9,455 bases of DNA, taken from assembly GCA_028705545.1 (NCBI GenBank), contig JAQWDG010000045.1, forward strand, positions 1,475-10,929. The letters are read 5' to 3'. Under the pieces are notes generated by a model, which worked only from the letters and a program-made list of their open reading frames with translations, was not told where the DNA came from and did not search any database. Positions within the stretch are counted from its first letter, which is position 1. Every line of letters starts with the position of its first letter. Below are positions 1 through 6,039 of this stretch, in pieces. The position numbers were made by a program, and so were the translations under genes. Source of the DNA: Methanoregula sp. (GTDB lineage Archaea > Halobacteriota > Methanomicrobia > Methanomicrobiales > Methanospirillaceae).

Positions 1-22
1 TTCCCGAGGAGTTTTTGCGTTT

Positions 23-205
23 ATGGTAAAACTGATCATCGAACCCAAGAAAGGAAAGGACGGCCAGATCGACTACGTTGTAACGTACCACGATGTCAAG
101 ACCGACAACCAGTTTACGGTCACGACCACGAGCGACTTAAACGAGGCAGTGCAGCGTTTAAAAGAGACGCTCGAAAGCGAAGTAAATGCGTCTGCGGCAA
201 AGTGA
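23..205 (+). CDS. 60-aa hypothetical protein
   Basis: I do not recognise this small protein. The N-terminal half reads as two beta strands (KLIIEP and DYVVTYHD) joined by a Lys/Gly-rich turn. After a Thr-rich stretch (FTVTTTS) the C-terminal half is a charged amphipathic helix (DLNEAVQRLKETLE), so it is probably a small soluble alpha/beta protein with no signal peptide or membrane segment. The ATG at 23 is preceded by GAGGAG at 6-11, a good Shine-Dalgarno match but about 11 bases away. The frame stays open to the left edge of the window, so a start further left cannot be excluded. A strong T-tract follows the stop, which supports a real transcription unit. Function unknown. Confidence 0.7.
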   Translation: MVKLIIEPKKGKDGQIDYVVTYHDVKTDNQFTVTTTSDLNEAVQRLKETLESEVNASAAK

Positions 206-239
206 GTCACGCACGTGATCGATGGTAAATTTCACGCTC

Positions 240-255
240 TTTTTTGCTTTTTTTT
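240..255 (+). terminator. T-tract terminator after the 60-aa gene
   Basis: Six T then eight T, separated by GC, lie 35-50 bases after the stop at 205. This is the usual form of archaeal intrinsic termination, which depends on a U-run and needs no strong hairpin. It sits between two convergent genes. Confidence 0.6.
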
Positions 256-324
256 AAAACACATGAAGTCCGGATTCTCTTCAAAGAATGCCGGGCACGT
301 TTCCCGGCAACTTCCCCAGAGGGT

Positions 325-352
325 AACGTTTGAATGTTCGATTGGAACGTTC
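325..352. repeat. Cluster of AACGTT/GAAYGTTC palindromic sites
   Basis: Three related palindromic words lie close together: AACGTT (325-330), GAATGTTC (332-339) and GAACGTTC (345-352). The last two differ by one base and their starts are 13 bases apart, a little over one helical turn. This could be an operator-like site. It lies downstream of, not upstream of, the adjacent winged-helix gene, so regulation of that gene is not implied. It may be chance. Confidence 0.25.
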
Positions 353-424
353 ATAGCGATTTACCCTGTTACGGGCGGCGTTCTGGTACTGGTCAGGCAC
401 TCTTCATATCTTCACGAGAAACTC

Positions 425-670
425 TCATGAGAAGAGATCCGATACCCAGGACTGGCGCAGCGGAACGCTGCGGTCCTGGTAAATAATCTGGCGCATGTCC
501 TGGATGTTCATCTTCTCCACGATAAGCTGGTTCTCCTTGAGTTTTTTCAGGGCATAGCGTACTGTTCTTGGCGAGCAATGAGCTTCTTTTACGATATCCT
601 TATGGGTCATTGCCCCGCCGTTGTGAAGGATAGTAAGCACTGTTTTTGACGATGGTGGTAACGGGTTCAT
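425..670 (-). CDS. 81-aa winged-helix transcriptional regulator (MarR/ArsR-like fold)
   Basis: This is a minimal DNA-binding protein. Residues about 8-18 form a first helix (TVLTILHNGG). Residues 22-30 (THKDIVKEA) and 33-46 (SPRTVRYALKKLKE) form the helix-turn-helix. The NQLIVEKMNIQDMRQIIYQ segment (47-65) reads as the beta wing. The sequence resembles the winged-helix half of MarR-type or similar archaeal regulators, but there is no ligand or dimerisation domain beyond a short tail. The ATG at 670 has a GTGA Shine-Dalgarno element about 9 bases upstream, and other in-frame starts are less good. No clear TATA box was seen in the first 60 bases upstream. The gene converges with the 60-aa gene. 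The target is unknown. Confidence 0.8.
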   Translation of the reverse strand: MNPLPPSSKTVLTILHNGGAMTHKDIVKEAHCSPRTVRYALKKLKENQLIVEKMNIQDMRQIIYQDRSVPLRQSWVSDLFS

Positions 671-1052
671 AATCGTTCACGCGAATTTCGTGTCGTTTGA
701 GGTACTGACGGTTCTTCAGTCTTCCACAGATCGGTTGTCCGCCTCATTCCTGTCTGCAAGACTCCGGGCGTTTTCGGGCATCCCTTCCGCGTGCAGGGAA
801 ATGCACAACACAAGGGTATAGGAACTTTCCCGAAAAGCAAACGGTGAGACAAAATTTGAAAATACGGTGGTTTTGGGGGGCCCGGGAAAAATATCGATCC
901 TTTTCACCAAAGAAACCGGTTTAACATAAAAGCGGGTTGCCTTTGTATGAGGGAAATAATCAAGAGAGAAAGGTCCCGGCAACAGGCAGTTTTAACCTGT
1001 CGGCCGGCCGCATTTCACCTGACAGGCCCGGGGACGCCGGGCAAAGTGCCCA
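671..1052. other. 382-base gap without a convincing gene; hairpins near its right end
   Basis: Reading frames here give peptides of random composition. Near the right end, downstream of the minus-strand cysteine-rich gene, ACAGG (982-986) can pair with CCTGT (996-1000). That same CCTGT, extended to CCTGTC (996-1001), can instead pair with GACAGG (1021-1026). The GGCCGGCC palindrome lies inside the second loop. These structures could stabilise or end the transcript of the 75-aa gene, but there is no T-tract beside them. A possible minus-strand TATA-like element (CTTTTATG, about 924-931) lies far upstream of the winged-helix gene. Confidence 0.4.
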
Positions 1053-1280
1053 TTAATCGCATTGCGGATGATTCCAGCAGTGCCGGATGAAATCCGCGTA
1101 CGGACAGTCCGGGTTTGTACACTGGTGACAGCCCAGTGCAGAACATGCCGTCTTATACCGGTGGAGTGCCGTACGGGTATCCAACCGGGGGTCACCATTC
1201 TCAAAAAAAAAATCATGCCAGAGCCGGGTCATGTCCTCTCCAGCGGTAAACAATCCGTTTGAGATTTTGGGAAGGGGCAT
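1053..1280 (-). CDS. 75-aa cysteine-rich protein, possible metal-binding
   Basis: I cannot assign a family. The C-terminal half holds six cysteines in the pattern C-x4-C-x2-C-x4-C-x8-C-x5-C, with nearby histidines (GCHQC, RHCWNH). This could bind zinc or an iron-sulfur cluster. The N-terminal half is mixed polar and aromatic (DMTRLWHDFFFENGDP) and looks genuinely coding. There is no signal peptide or membrane helix, so it is presumably cytoplasmic. The ATG at 1280 has GGTGTGAT just upstream, a good archaeal ribosome-binding site, and TATA elements and a palindrome lie further upstream. An internal Met at residue 17 is an alternative start but would discard a region that looks coding. Metal binding is inference from the Cys spacing. 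Confidence 0.6.
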   Translation of the reverse strand: MPLPKISNGLFTAGEDMTRLWHDFFFENGDPRLDTRTALHRYKTACSALGCHQCTNPDCPYADFIRHCWNHPQCD

Positions 1281-1287
1281 ACATCAC

Positions 1288-1323
1288 ACCCGTTTCGGGT
1301 ATAAAACGGACCGCCCTATATGC
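1288..1323 (-). promoter_or_regulatory. Promoter with 13-bp palindrome before the cysteine-rich gene
   Basis: On the minus strand there are two TATA-like elements: CATATAGG (about 1324-1317) and TTTTATA (1306-1300). Between the second and the ATG lies the palindrome ACCCG-AAA-CGGGT (1300-1288). If the upstream TATA is used, transcription would start near 1295, inside the palindrome, as expected for a repressor operator. If the downstream one is used, the mRNA would be nearly leaderless. Confidence 0.4.
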
Positions 1324-1404
1324 TATTGCAGGAAAAACAGATTTTGAAACAAATTCTGGAACAATATCCCTGTACCTGCCGGAACGGGAAGGGATAAAAA
1401 GCGA

Positions 1405-1719
1405 TCAGCGGGGTGACGGATTTGTTTTTTCGAGGGTCAATTCAAGGACCCCGTCGGAAAACCGCTTTTTGATGAACCTTACTTCATAGGGAACGGTAAT
1501 CACCTTTTTGTAGTGTACCCCGGTATCGGAAGCAAGAATAGTAACCGAGGTTGAGTGGTTTTCAAGATCGATTTTGATCTTTTCCTCAGCAATACCGGGC
1601 AGTTCTGTGAGGATCTTAAGGAATTTGCCTTCATCGTGAAGAATCGTTGCAGGTTCGAGAACCGGAACCGGGTCCGCGGCCTTTTCCGGTGTAGTTGATG
1701 GGATATTTCGTGATCGCAT
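1405..1719 (-). CDS. Small heat-shock protein, Hsp20/alpha-crystallin family
   Basis: Proteins of this family are ATP-independent chaperones that hold unfolding proteins in the cytoplasm, usually as large oligomers. Residues about 24-98 match the alpha-crystallin domain. TELPGI at 38-43 corresponds to the conserved A/E-x-PG strand-turn, followed by EEKIKIDLEN and an internal TSVTILAS strand. A YKKVITVPYEV segment corresponds to the usual Y-x-R-x-(I/F)-x-LP region, and DGVLELTLEK at 89-98 is the family's G-V-L-x-L-x-x-x-K signature. The 20-residue Pro-rich N-terminus is short and the C-terminus has no I-x-I/V motif, so oligomerisation may be weaker than in classical members. GvpH-type gas-vesicle proteins share this domain, but no gas-vesicle genes are visible here. 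The ATG at 1719 has AAGGA a few bases upstream. Confidence 0.8.
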   Translation of the reverse strand: MRSRNIPSTTPEKAADPVPVLEPATILHDEGKFLKILTELPGIAEEKIKIDLENHSTSVTILASDTGVHYKKVITVPYEVRFIKKRFSDGVLELTLEKTNPSPR

Positions 1720-1750
1720 ATTCCTTCATCCTTGTCGGGTTTATTGTGCG

Positions 1751-1768
1751 GGGTTTTTCCCGTATAAC
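1751..1768 (-). promoter_or_regulatory. Probable TATA region of the Hsp20 gene
   Basis: The minus strand reads GTTATAC (1768-1762), directly followed by GGG-AAAAA-CCC (1761-1751). A TATA centred near 1765 would place the transcription start about 20 bases before the ATG at 1719. The short GGG/CCC dyad is weak. It sits next to the TATA in the same way as the palindrome of the neighbouring cysteine-rich gene. Confidence 0.35.
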
Positions 1769-2181
1769 TCATGGGATTTGGTCGTTCCCCTCAGGGATAT
1801 CCCGTGGGCCGGCAGCCCCGGAAGGGGACGCACTTCGTATCGGGCAGCAGCCGGCCCTGGTCCCGGGTTTTACGCGGTGTTACGGTACAGGTATACTTCC
1901 GTAAACCCGGTGCGAGGCCTGGTTTTATGTGTGTTAACTTTGGAGGATTTTTTCTGGCAAACAAAACCCGTCGCATCTGGTTTCACCGGGTCGGACCCTT
2001 TTTTGGCTATCCCCGTACATGGGATGATCCGGCGTGGTGTTTTGCAGGGTTTTTCGTGTGCAGAGAGGGCATGTGTTTTCCCACTGATGAACATCCTTCC
2101 CTCACAGGTAACGATCTACCCGCTGACTACCTCTTTTGGAATGCAGATAAAGATGACGGGATGTTGCAAATCTTGTTCCAT
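1769..2181. other. Gene-free stretch between the Hsp20 promoter and the regulator's terminators
   Basis: Several long open frames exist on both strands, but their peptides are rich in Gly, Arg, Cys and Pro. They have no recognisable domain or convincing ribosome-binding site. GC-rich short inverted words are frequent (for example around 1793-1830). I see no tRNA, CRISPR or insertion-sequence end here. The stretch lies between the Hsp20 promoter and the 3' end of the response-regulator operon and may hold remnants of lost genes. Confidence 0.4.
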
Positions 2182-2188
2182 AAAAAAA
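2182..2188 (-). terminator. Second T-tract terminator downstream of the response regulator
   Basis: On the minus strand there are seven T preceded by CCTCCTCC. The tract lies about 110 bases after the stop of the response regulator and copies the layout of the nearer T-tract exactly 60 bases away. It is probably a backup terminator. Confidence 0.4.
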
Positions 2189-2241
2189 GGAGGAGGGGAT
2201 CGGGCACGGACCGGTAAACCGTGCAGGTTTCCGCTGTCATT

Positions 2242-2247
2242 AAAAAA
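2242..2247 (-). terminator. T-tract terminator of the kinase/regulator operon
   Basis: Six T on the minus strand, preceded by TCTCCTCCC, lie about 48 bases after the response-regulator stop. This is consistent with archaeal U-run termination of the two-gene operon. Confidence 0.5.
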
Positions 2248-2294
2248 GGGAGGAGACCGTTGTTTTCCGGGATTTAACCGGTGCCCCTGCCGGC

Positions 2295-3641
2295 TCATTT
2301 CTTATCGGGAATGCCGGCTTCCGTCCCACCTCCGCCCATGATATGCTGGAAGACCCGTTTGTAGTCATCGAGTTTCTGGCCGATCTGTTTTTTTCCTTTT
2401 TCCGTAGGACAATACAACTTGGACTTTCCTGAAACCCTGATCTCAAGGTATCCTTCCTCCATGAGATCATGGAGAAGCGTGTATACCCGTGCCTGCGGGA
2501 TAAGGACCCGGTAGCGGTTATGGATTTCATGCACGATATCATACCCGGATATCGGCTTGTCCAGAAGAGAAAGAACCACCGGTTCCAGCGATTTTTTTAC
2601 TACATCGTCGATCGTTGACTGGGGGACAACAGAAACAGCACCGGCAGGAAAGGTATGATGGGCAAACGAAAGTGTCGTCTCTTTGCCGGTGGACACGATG
2701 ATCTTCGGGATCCCCTCGGCAAGGGATTGTATCCGGGTATGATCGATGTTCCCGATATTTACGGCAATGATCCCGCTGATGGGAGTCCCGGTCTCCTTTT
2801 TTAAAAGAAGCGACTTCCTGATTGCCAGAATATCCTCAAACTCATCGGTCTCAGAAAAATCAAGTAAAATCTGTAAGGAAGCCGGCTTGCCGGTATCTTT
2901 CAGGGAGTCTGTGCATTTGTCAAGGAGCGGCAGCAGGGAGTATACTTCCTTTATTTTGAGGCGGTGGGTGTAGAGTTCCTCTCTCTGGATCTCTTTTGGG
3001 AAGTATTTTGGGAGCGTGGACTGGAAATAGGCAAACAGGTTGCGCCCTCCTTTTTTTATGCCCTGCTCCAGCGTAAACTTAAAGATCGGCTCTTTTGCGA
3101 CCTGGTCCGTGTAGAGAAAAAGGACAATGTCGGTAAAGATATCCTGTAACAGAACGGTCTTGATCTCCGGCAGAGCGAGACAGGCAAGGCCATCCTGTTC
3201 ATGGCTGTCTGCACTTATCCCCGTCAGATTTTTTTCCTGTACGGATTTTTTTGATTTCTGCTCCTCCAGTTCGGTTGCTTTCCGGAACAGTGCCACTTCG
3301 ATTGCTGCTTTGATTTCCAGTTCATTGAAAGGCTTAACGATATAACCGTAGGGCCGGGCATTTTTTGCCTGCTCGATGATGGCATCGTCTGCATATGCTG
3401 TGATAAAAACCACCGGGATATCAAGTTCTGTCGTGATAATTTTTGCAGCATCAATACCATTCATTTTTCCCGGCATGACAATATCCATCAGCACAAGATC
3501 CGGCTGGAAACGCCGCGCCTTCTCGACCGCGTCTTTCCCGGAGGCAGCCATGCCGGCAACAGTATACCCCATTAAGCTCAGGCGTTCTTCCAGCTGCATC
3601 GTGATGATTGCTTCATCATCGACAACAAGTATTTTTGACAT
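2295..3641 (-). CDS. Response regulator: receiver + unassigned alpha/beta domain + PadR-type winged helix
   Basis: This is the output half of the two-component pair with the adjacent kinase. Residues 1-120 are a complete CheY-like receiver: acidic pocket D8-D9, phosphoacceptor D53 in LVLMDIVMPG, switch T81 in FITAYA, and K103 in VKPF. A Lys/Glu/Gln-rich linker follows (121-145). Residues about 150-350 form an alpha/beta domain that I cannot assign firmly. Its IFTDIVLFLYTD start, the GIKKGGRNLFAYF segment and later IIAVNIGNIDHTRI and PKIIVSTGKE strands resemble the MEDS/DUF835 type of degenerate RecA-like sensor. Residues 355-435 (VVLSLLDKPISGYDIVHEI, ARVYTLLHDLMEEGYLE, PTEKGKKQI) are a PadR-family winged helix. 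It starts 6 bases after the kinase stop and is probably translationally coupled, with GGTGGGGGC at the kinase 3' end as its likely ribosome-binding site. Regulated genes are unknown; autoregulation is possible. Confidence 0.88.
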   Translation of the reverse strand: MSKILVVDDEAIITMQLEERLSLMGYTVAGMAASGKDAVEKARRFQPDLVLMDIVMPGKMNGIDAAKIITTELDIPVVFITAYADDAIIEQAKNARPYGYIVKPFNELEIKAAIEVALFRKATELEEQKSKKSVQEKNLTGISADSHEQDGLACLALPEIKTVLLQDIFTDIVLFLYTDQVAKEPIFKFTLEQGIKKGGRNLFAYFQSTLPKYFPKEIQREELYTHRLKIKEVYSLLPLLDKCTDSLKDTGKPASLQILLDFSETDEFEDILAIRKSLLLKKETGTPISGIIAVNIGNIDHTRIQSLAEGIPKIIVSTGKETTLSFAHHTFPAGAVSVVPQSTIDDVVKKSLEPVVLSLLDKPISGYDIVHEIHNRYRVLIPQARVYTLLHDLMEEGYLEIRVSGKSKLYCPTEKGKKQIGQKLDDYKRVFQHIMGGGGTEAGIPDKK

Positions 3642-3647
3642 CCTTTT

Positions 3648-5630
3648 TCATGCCCCCACCGGAATACCGGGAAATTCCACATGCACTTCAGTACCCTTTG
3701 CGCTCTTAAAAGAAAGCGATCCCTTCAGCTGGTGCTGTACCAGTGTCCTTATCAGCTTGAGGCCAAGACTCTTGGTACTGCTGATATCCAGGTTTTCCGG
3801 CAGCCCTATTCCGTCATCGCGGATCGTGATACCGATCGTATCGTTCTCCAGTACGACAGAAATGTCGATCATGCCTTTTTTTCGCCCAAAAAACGCATGT
3901 TTATACGCGTTTGAGAGGATTTCGTTTACCACAAGCGCACAGGGGATCGCCAGGTCTACCGCGAGAAATACTTCCTCTGCATGGATCTCGCACCGGATCT
4001 CCTGTCCCCTGAGGGAATAGATATTTGAGAGCCCGGTAATCTGGTCTTCGATCTGACCGGTCAGGCTGATCTTCCCGAATTGTTTGCTCTCGTACAGCCG
4101 CGTGTGGATCTGCGCCATGGTCTGGATCTTGAGCATCACGTCCGTAAGAATACTGTTGGTGTACTCATCGCCGGTGCGCATGCGGGTCATATCCAGCAGG
4201 CCGGATATCAGCTGGAGATTATTCTTGACCCGGTGATGGACCTCGCGGAGCAGCACTTCCTTTTCCTGGAGGGAGGCAACGAGTTTCTCCTCTGCGTGCT
4301 TGCGGTCGGTAATATCCCGGAAACTCCATACCCTGCCGACCACCTGGTCACCCAGTTTCTGCGGTTTTGAGTAGCGTTCGAAGATCTTTCCGTCGCAAAA
4401 TTCGATCATGTCGAAGCTTTCGCGTCCCGGGTGGTCCTGGAGATCGTCAAGGCTCGCCAGAAATCCTTCGGGGTCTTTGAGTTGCGGCAGGATATACTTC
4501 ATCACCGTTTCATTTTTTTCCGGTTCCAGCAAACGGGAGGGCAGATTCCACATGGTAATAAAATTCTGGTTGTAACTGGTGATCGATCCCTGCTGGTCGA
4601 CCACATAGATACCATCGGCTGTGGATTCAAGGGCAGCATTGAGGAGCGACAGGGTTTTTTTCAGGGTTGTATCGGATAATTTTCGCTGCTGGATCTCTTC
4701 TTCGAGTACGACATTCATTTTTGCATATTCGGATGCCCGCAGCCGGTACTCGGACTCGATCTTTTTCCGGTCGGTGATGTCCTGACCCTGGGCGATCGTG
4801 GAAACGATGGTCTTGCAGTCGGCCCCGAAAATCGCAGCAGAGTTCCAGAGCACGGTCCTGATATCCCCCGTCCGGTGGAGGATGGGTATCTCCACGCTTT
4901 CCCACCGCTTTCCTTCATGGGTCTTTTTAATAAGTTCCATTGCGGGGGCAAGATAGGAAACGGGCAAGAGGATCTCCATGTGCTGGCCGAGGACTTCTTT
5001 TGCTTTCCTTCCCGTGAGGTGTTCGAATGCCCGGTTAAAAAGAGTAATGCGGAATTCCGGGTCCCAGACAATGATCGGGGCATTGGCGTAGTTGATGAGG
5101 TTTTCGAGGTACTGGCTCGTCTCGCGCAGGGTATTTCCTACCTTTCTGCGTTCCTCGATTTCAATTCGAAGACTGGCATTGGACTGCACCAGTTCCTGTG
5201 TCCGTTCTTTTACCCGGATCTCCAGGAGATCATTTGCTTTGCGGAGTTCTTCTTCGGCTTTTTTTCGTTTGGTGATGTCCCGGGCGATCGCAGATGCACC
5301 GATCAACGTACCGTTCCGGTCTCTGACGGGAGAGATCGCAAGCGAGACCGGTATCGTCAGCCCGTCTTTGAGCACCTGGACCGTGTCACAGGGAAAGACC
5401 GGCTCTCCCTTCCGGATCCGGGTGAGAGTGAATTCAAGGTCCTCCTCCCTGTCGGGAGGCACGAGCATTGAGATATGCCGGCCAATCGCCTCTTTGGCAG
5501 AATATCCATACAGCTTCCCGGCGCCGGTGTTCCAGCTTATGATAATGCCTTCCAGCGATGTGCCGATGATTGCATCCTCGGAGTGTTCGATAAGGGATGC
5601 AAAGAATACCCGCTCTTCATCAGCGTTCAT
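3648..5630 (-). CDS. Soluble multi-PAS sensor histidine kinase (PAS x3, HisKA_2, HATPase_c)
   Basis: The kinase autophosphorylates on histidine and should pass phosphate to the downstream receiver. There are three PAS domains at about 10-122, 172-290 and 328-442. The first two end in DITKRKK and DITDRKK and the third in RDITDRKH, the usual PAC ends, and predicted coiled coils link them (about 121-178 and 285-330). The HisKA_2 phosphoacceptor region is EVHHRVKNNLQ at 463-473, with H466 the likely site. The ATP-binding domain shows an N-box (NEILSNAYKHAF, 569-580), G1 (DDGIGLP, 605-611) and G2 (SLGLKL, 621-626). No membrane helices are seen, so the signal (redox, gas, or a small ligand bound in PAS) is intracellular. 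The ATG at 5630 has a poor ribosome-binding site. The frame is open, without ATG/GTG/TTG, back to a TGA at 5729-5727, and that extension looks coding, so the true N-terminus may be longer. Confidence 0.92.
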   Translation of the reverse strand: MNADEERVFFASLIEHSEDAIIGTSLEGIIISWNTGAGKLYGYSAKEAIGRHISMLVPPDREEDLEFTLTRIRKGEPVFPCDTVQVLKDGLTIPVSLAISPVRDRNGTLIGASAIARDITKRKKAEEELRKANDLLEIRVKERTQELVQSNASLRIEIEERRKVGNTLRETSQYLENLINYANAPIIVWDPEFRITLFNRAFEHLTGRKAKEVLGQHMEILLPVSYLAPAMELIKKTHEGKRWESVEIPILHRTGDIRTVLWNSAAIFGADCKTIVSTIAQGQDITDRKKIESEYRLRASEYAKMNVVLEEEIQQRKLSDTTLKKTLSLLNAALESTADGIYVVDQQGSITSYNQNFITMWNLPSRLLEPEKNETVMKYILPQLKDPEGFLASLDDLQDHPGRESFDMIEFCDGKIFERYSKPQKLGDQVVGRVWSFRDITDRKHAEEKLVASLQEKEVLLREVHHRVKNNLQLISGLLDMTRMRTGDEYTNSILTDVMLKIQTMAQIHTRLYESKQFGKISLTGQIEDQITGLSNIYSLRGQEIRCEIHAEEVFLAVDLAIPCALVVNEILSNAYKHAFFGRKKGMIDISVVLENDTIGITIRDDGIGLPENLDISSTKSLGLKLIRTLVQHQLKGSLSFKSAKGTEVHVEFPGIPVGA

Positions 5631-5697
5631 CGTTTTCGTGATGTCGGCATCCGTTTTTTTTGGGTGGTCCGAATCCGGCAGATCGTTTTTTGTTTTT

Positions 5698-5727
5698 TTA
5701 CTGCTCCCTATTTTTGTCAGCGGGCAT
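5698..5727 (-). other. Short out-of-frame ORF upstream of the kinase (9 aa)
   Basis: The ATG at 5727-5725 follows a GGGGGGTG run and encodes MPADKNREQ before a TAA at 5700-5698. Removing one A from the AAAAA run (about 5711-5715) would join this ATG to the kinase frame through a Lys/Asp-rich stretch. It may therefore be the true kinase start, displaced by a homopolymer change, rather than a separate peptide. Confidence 0.3.
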
Positions 5728-5755
5728 CACCCCCCATATTGCCGGAAAAATTCAT
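5717..5755 (-). other. 12-codon leader ORF with the best ribosome-binding site before the kinase
   Basis: GAGGTG at 5767-5762 lies 6 bases before ATG 5755, an ideal archaeal Shine-Dalgarno spacing. The ORF encodes MNFSGNMGGDAR and stops at TGA 5719-5717. It is in neither the kinase frame nor the frame of the 9-aa ORF. It could be a regulatory leader peptide, or the true start with the frame broken in the following G6 and A runs. Confidence 0.3.
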
Positions 5756-5800
5756 ATATCGCACCTCTCTTATGAAAAACCCCGAGCCGATACAGGCAAC

Positions 5801-5838
5801 AAATTATAATAGTTAAAACCTGATCGGGCACTTATAAA
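5801..5838 (-). promoter_or_regulatory. Probable TATA boxes of the kinase/regulator operon
   Basis: The minus strand has two AT-rich elements: TTTATAAG (5838-5831), close to the archaeal consensus, and CTATTATAATTT (5812-5801). The nearer one would start transcription around 5780, just before the GAGGTG ribosome-binding site. The farther one would start near 5808. A tandem promoter is possible. Confidence 0.45.
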
Positions 5839-5894
5839 GGGTATGGTCATCTTTCAAATTTTGAAAACTGGCCATGGATTAACAGGGGCATCTC

Positions 5895-5926
5895 CCGGCA
5901 TACGTCCATGCCGGCATACATCCCGG
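5895..5926. repeat. Imperfect 16-base tandem repeat (two copies)
   Basis: CCGGCATAC occurs at 5895-5903 and again at 5911-5919, a 16-base period; the two units match at about 12 of 16 positions. A partly inverted relative (GGATGCCCGGG) follows at 5930-5940. The role is unknown. Confidence 0.4.
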
Positions 5927-6004
5927 TTTGGATGCCCGGGGATCTGTCGCATGCTTACACAAACGCTCCCGGCTCGATACCGGAGCTGTGTCCGGTCGAT
6001 CTTA

Positions 6005-6039
6005 CAGGGAACAGCTACGCTTCAAAATCACGTTCCCTG
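6005..6039. repeat. Perfect 8-bp inverted repeat CAGGGAAC/GTTCCCTG
   Basis: CAGGGAAC (6005-6012) and GTTCCCTG (6032-6039) are exact complements separated by 19 bases. No T-tract follows on either strand, so a terminator is unlikely. It could be an RNA hairpin or a protein-binding dyad upstream of the kinase promoter. Confidence 0.5.

Noticed and set aside
716..982. 88-codon minus-strand frame in the left gap
   Set aside because: Random composition and no ribosome-binding site; no feature distinguishes it from chance.
1778..2341. Open frame of 187 codons on the plus strand (and a 148-codon one at 1771-2217)
   Set aside because: The peptides are rich in Gly, Arg, Cys and Pro, lack domains and ribosome-binding sites, and the longer one overlaps the 3' end of the response regulator on the other strand. 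Long frames are expected by chance in GC-rich DNA.
3376..4020. 214-codon plus-strand frame across the kinase/regulator junction
   Set aside because: It is the antisense shadow of two well-supported genes, with Ser/Ile-rich low-complexity sequence.
4875..5775. Long plus-strand frames opposite the kinase (4875-5471 and 5092-5775)
   Set aside because: They are antisense to a gene with all domains intact, and their composition mirrors the kinase codons.
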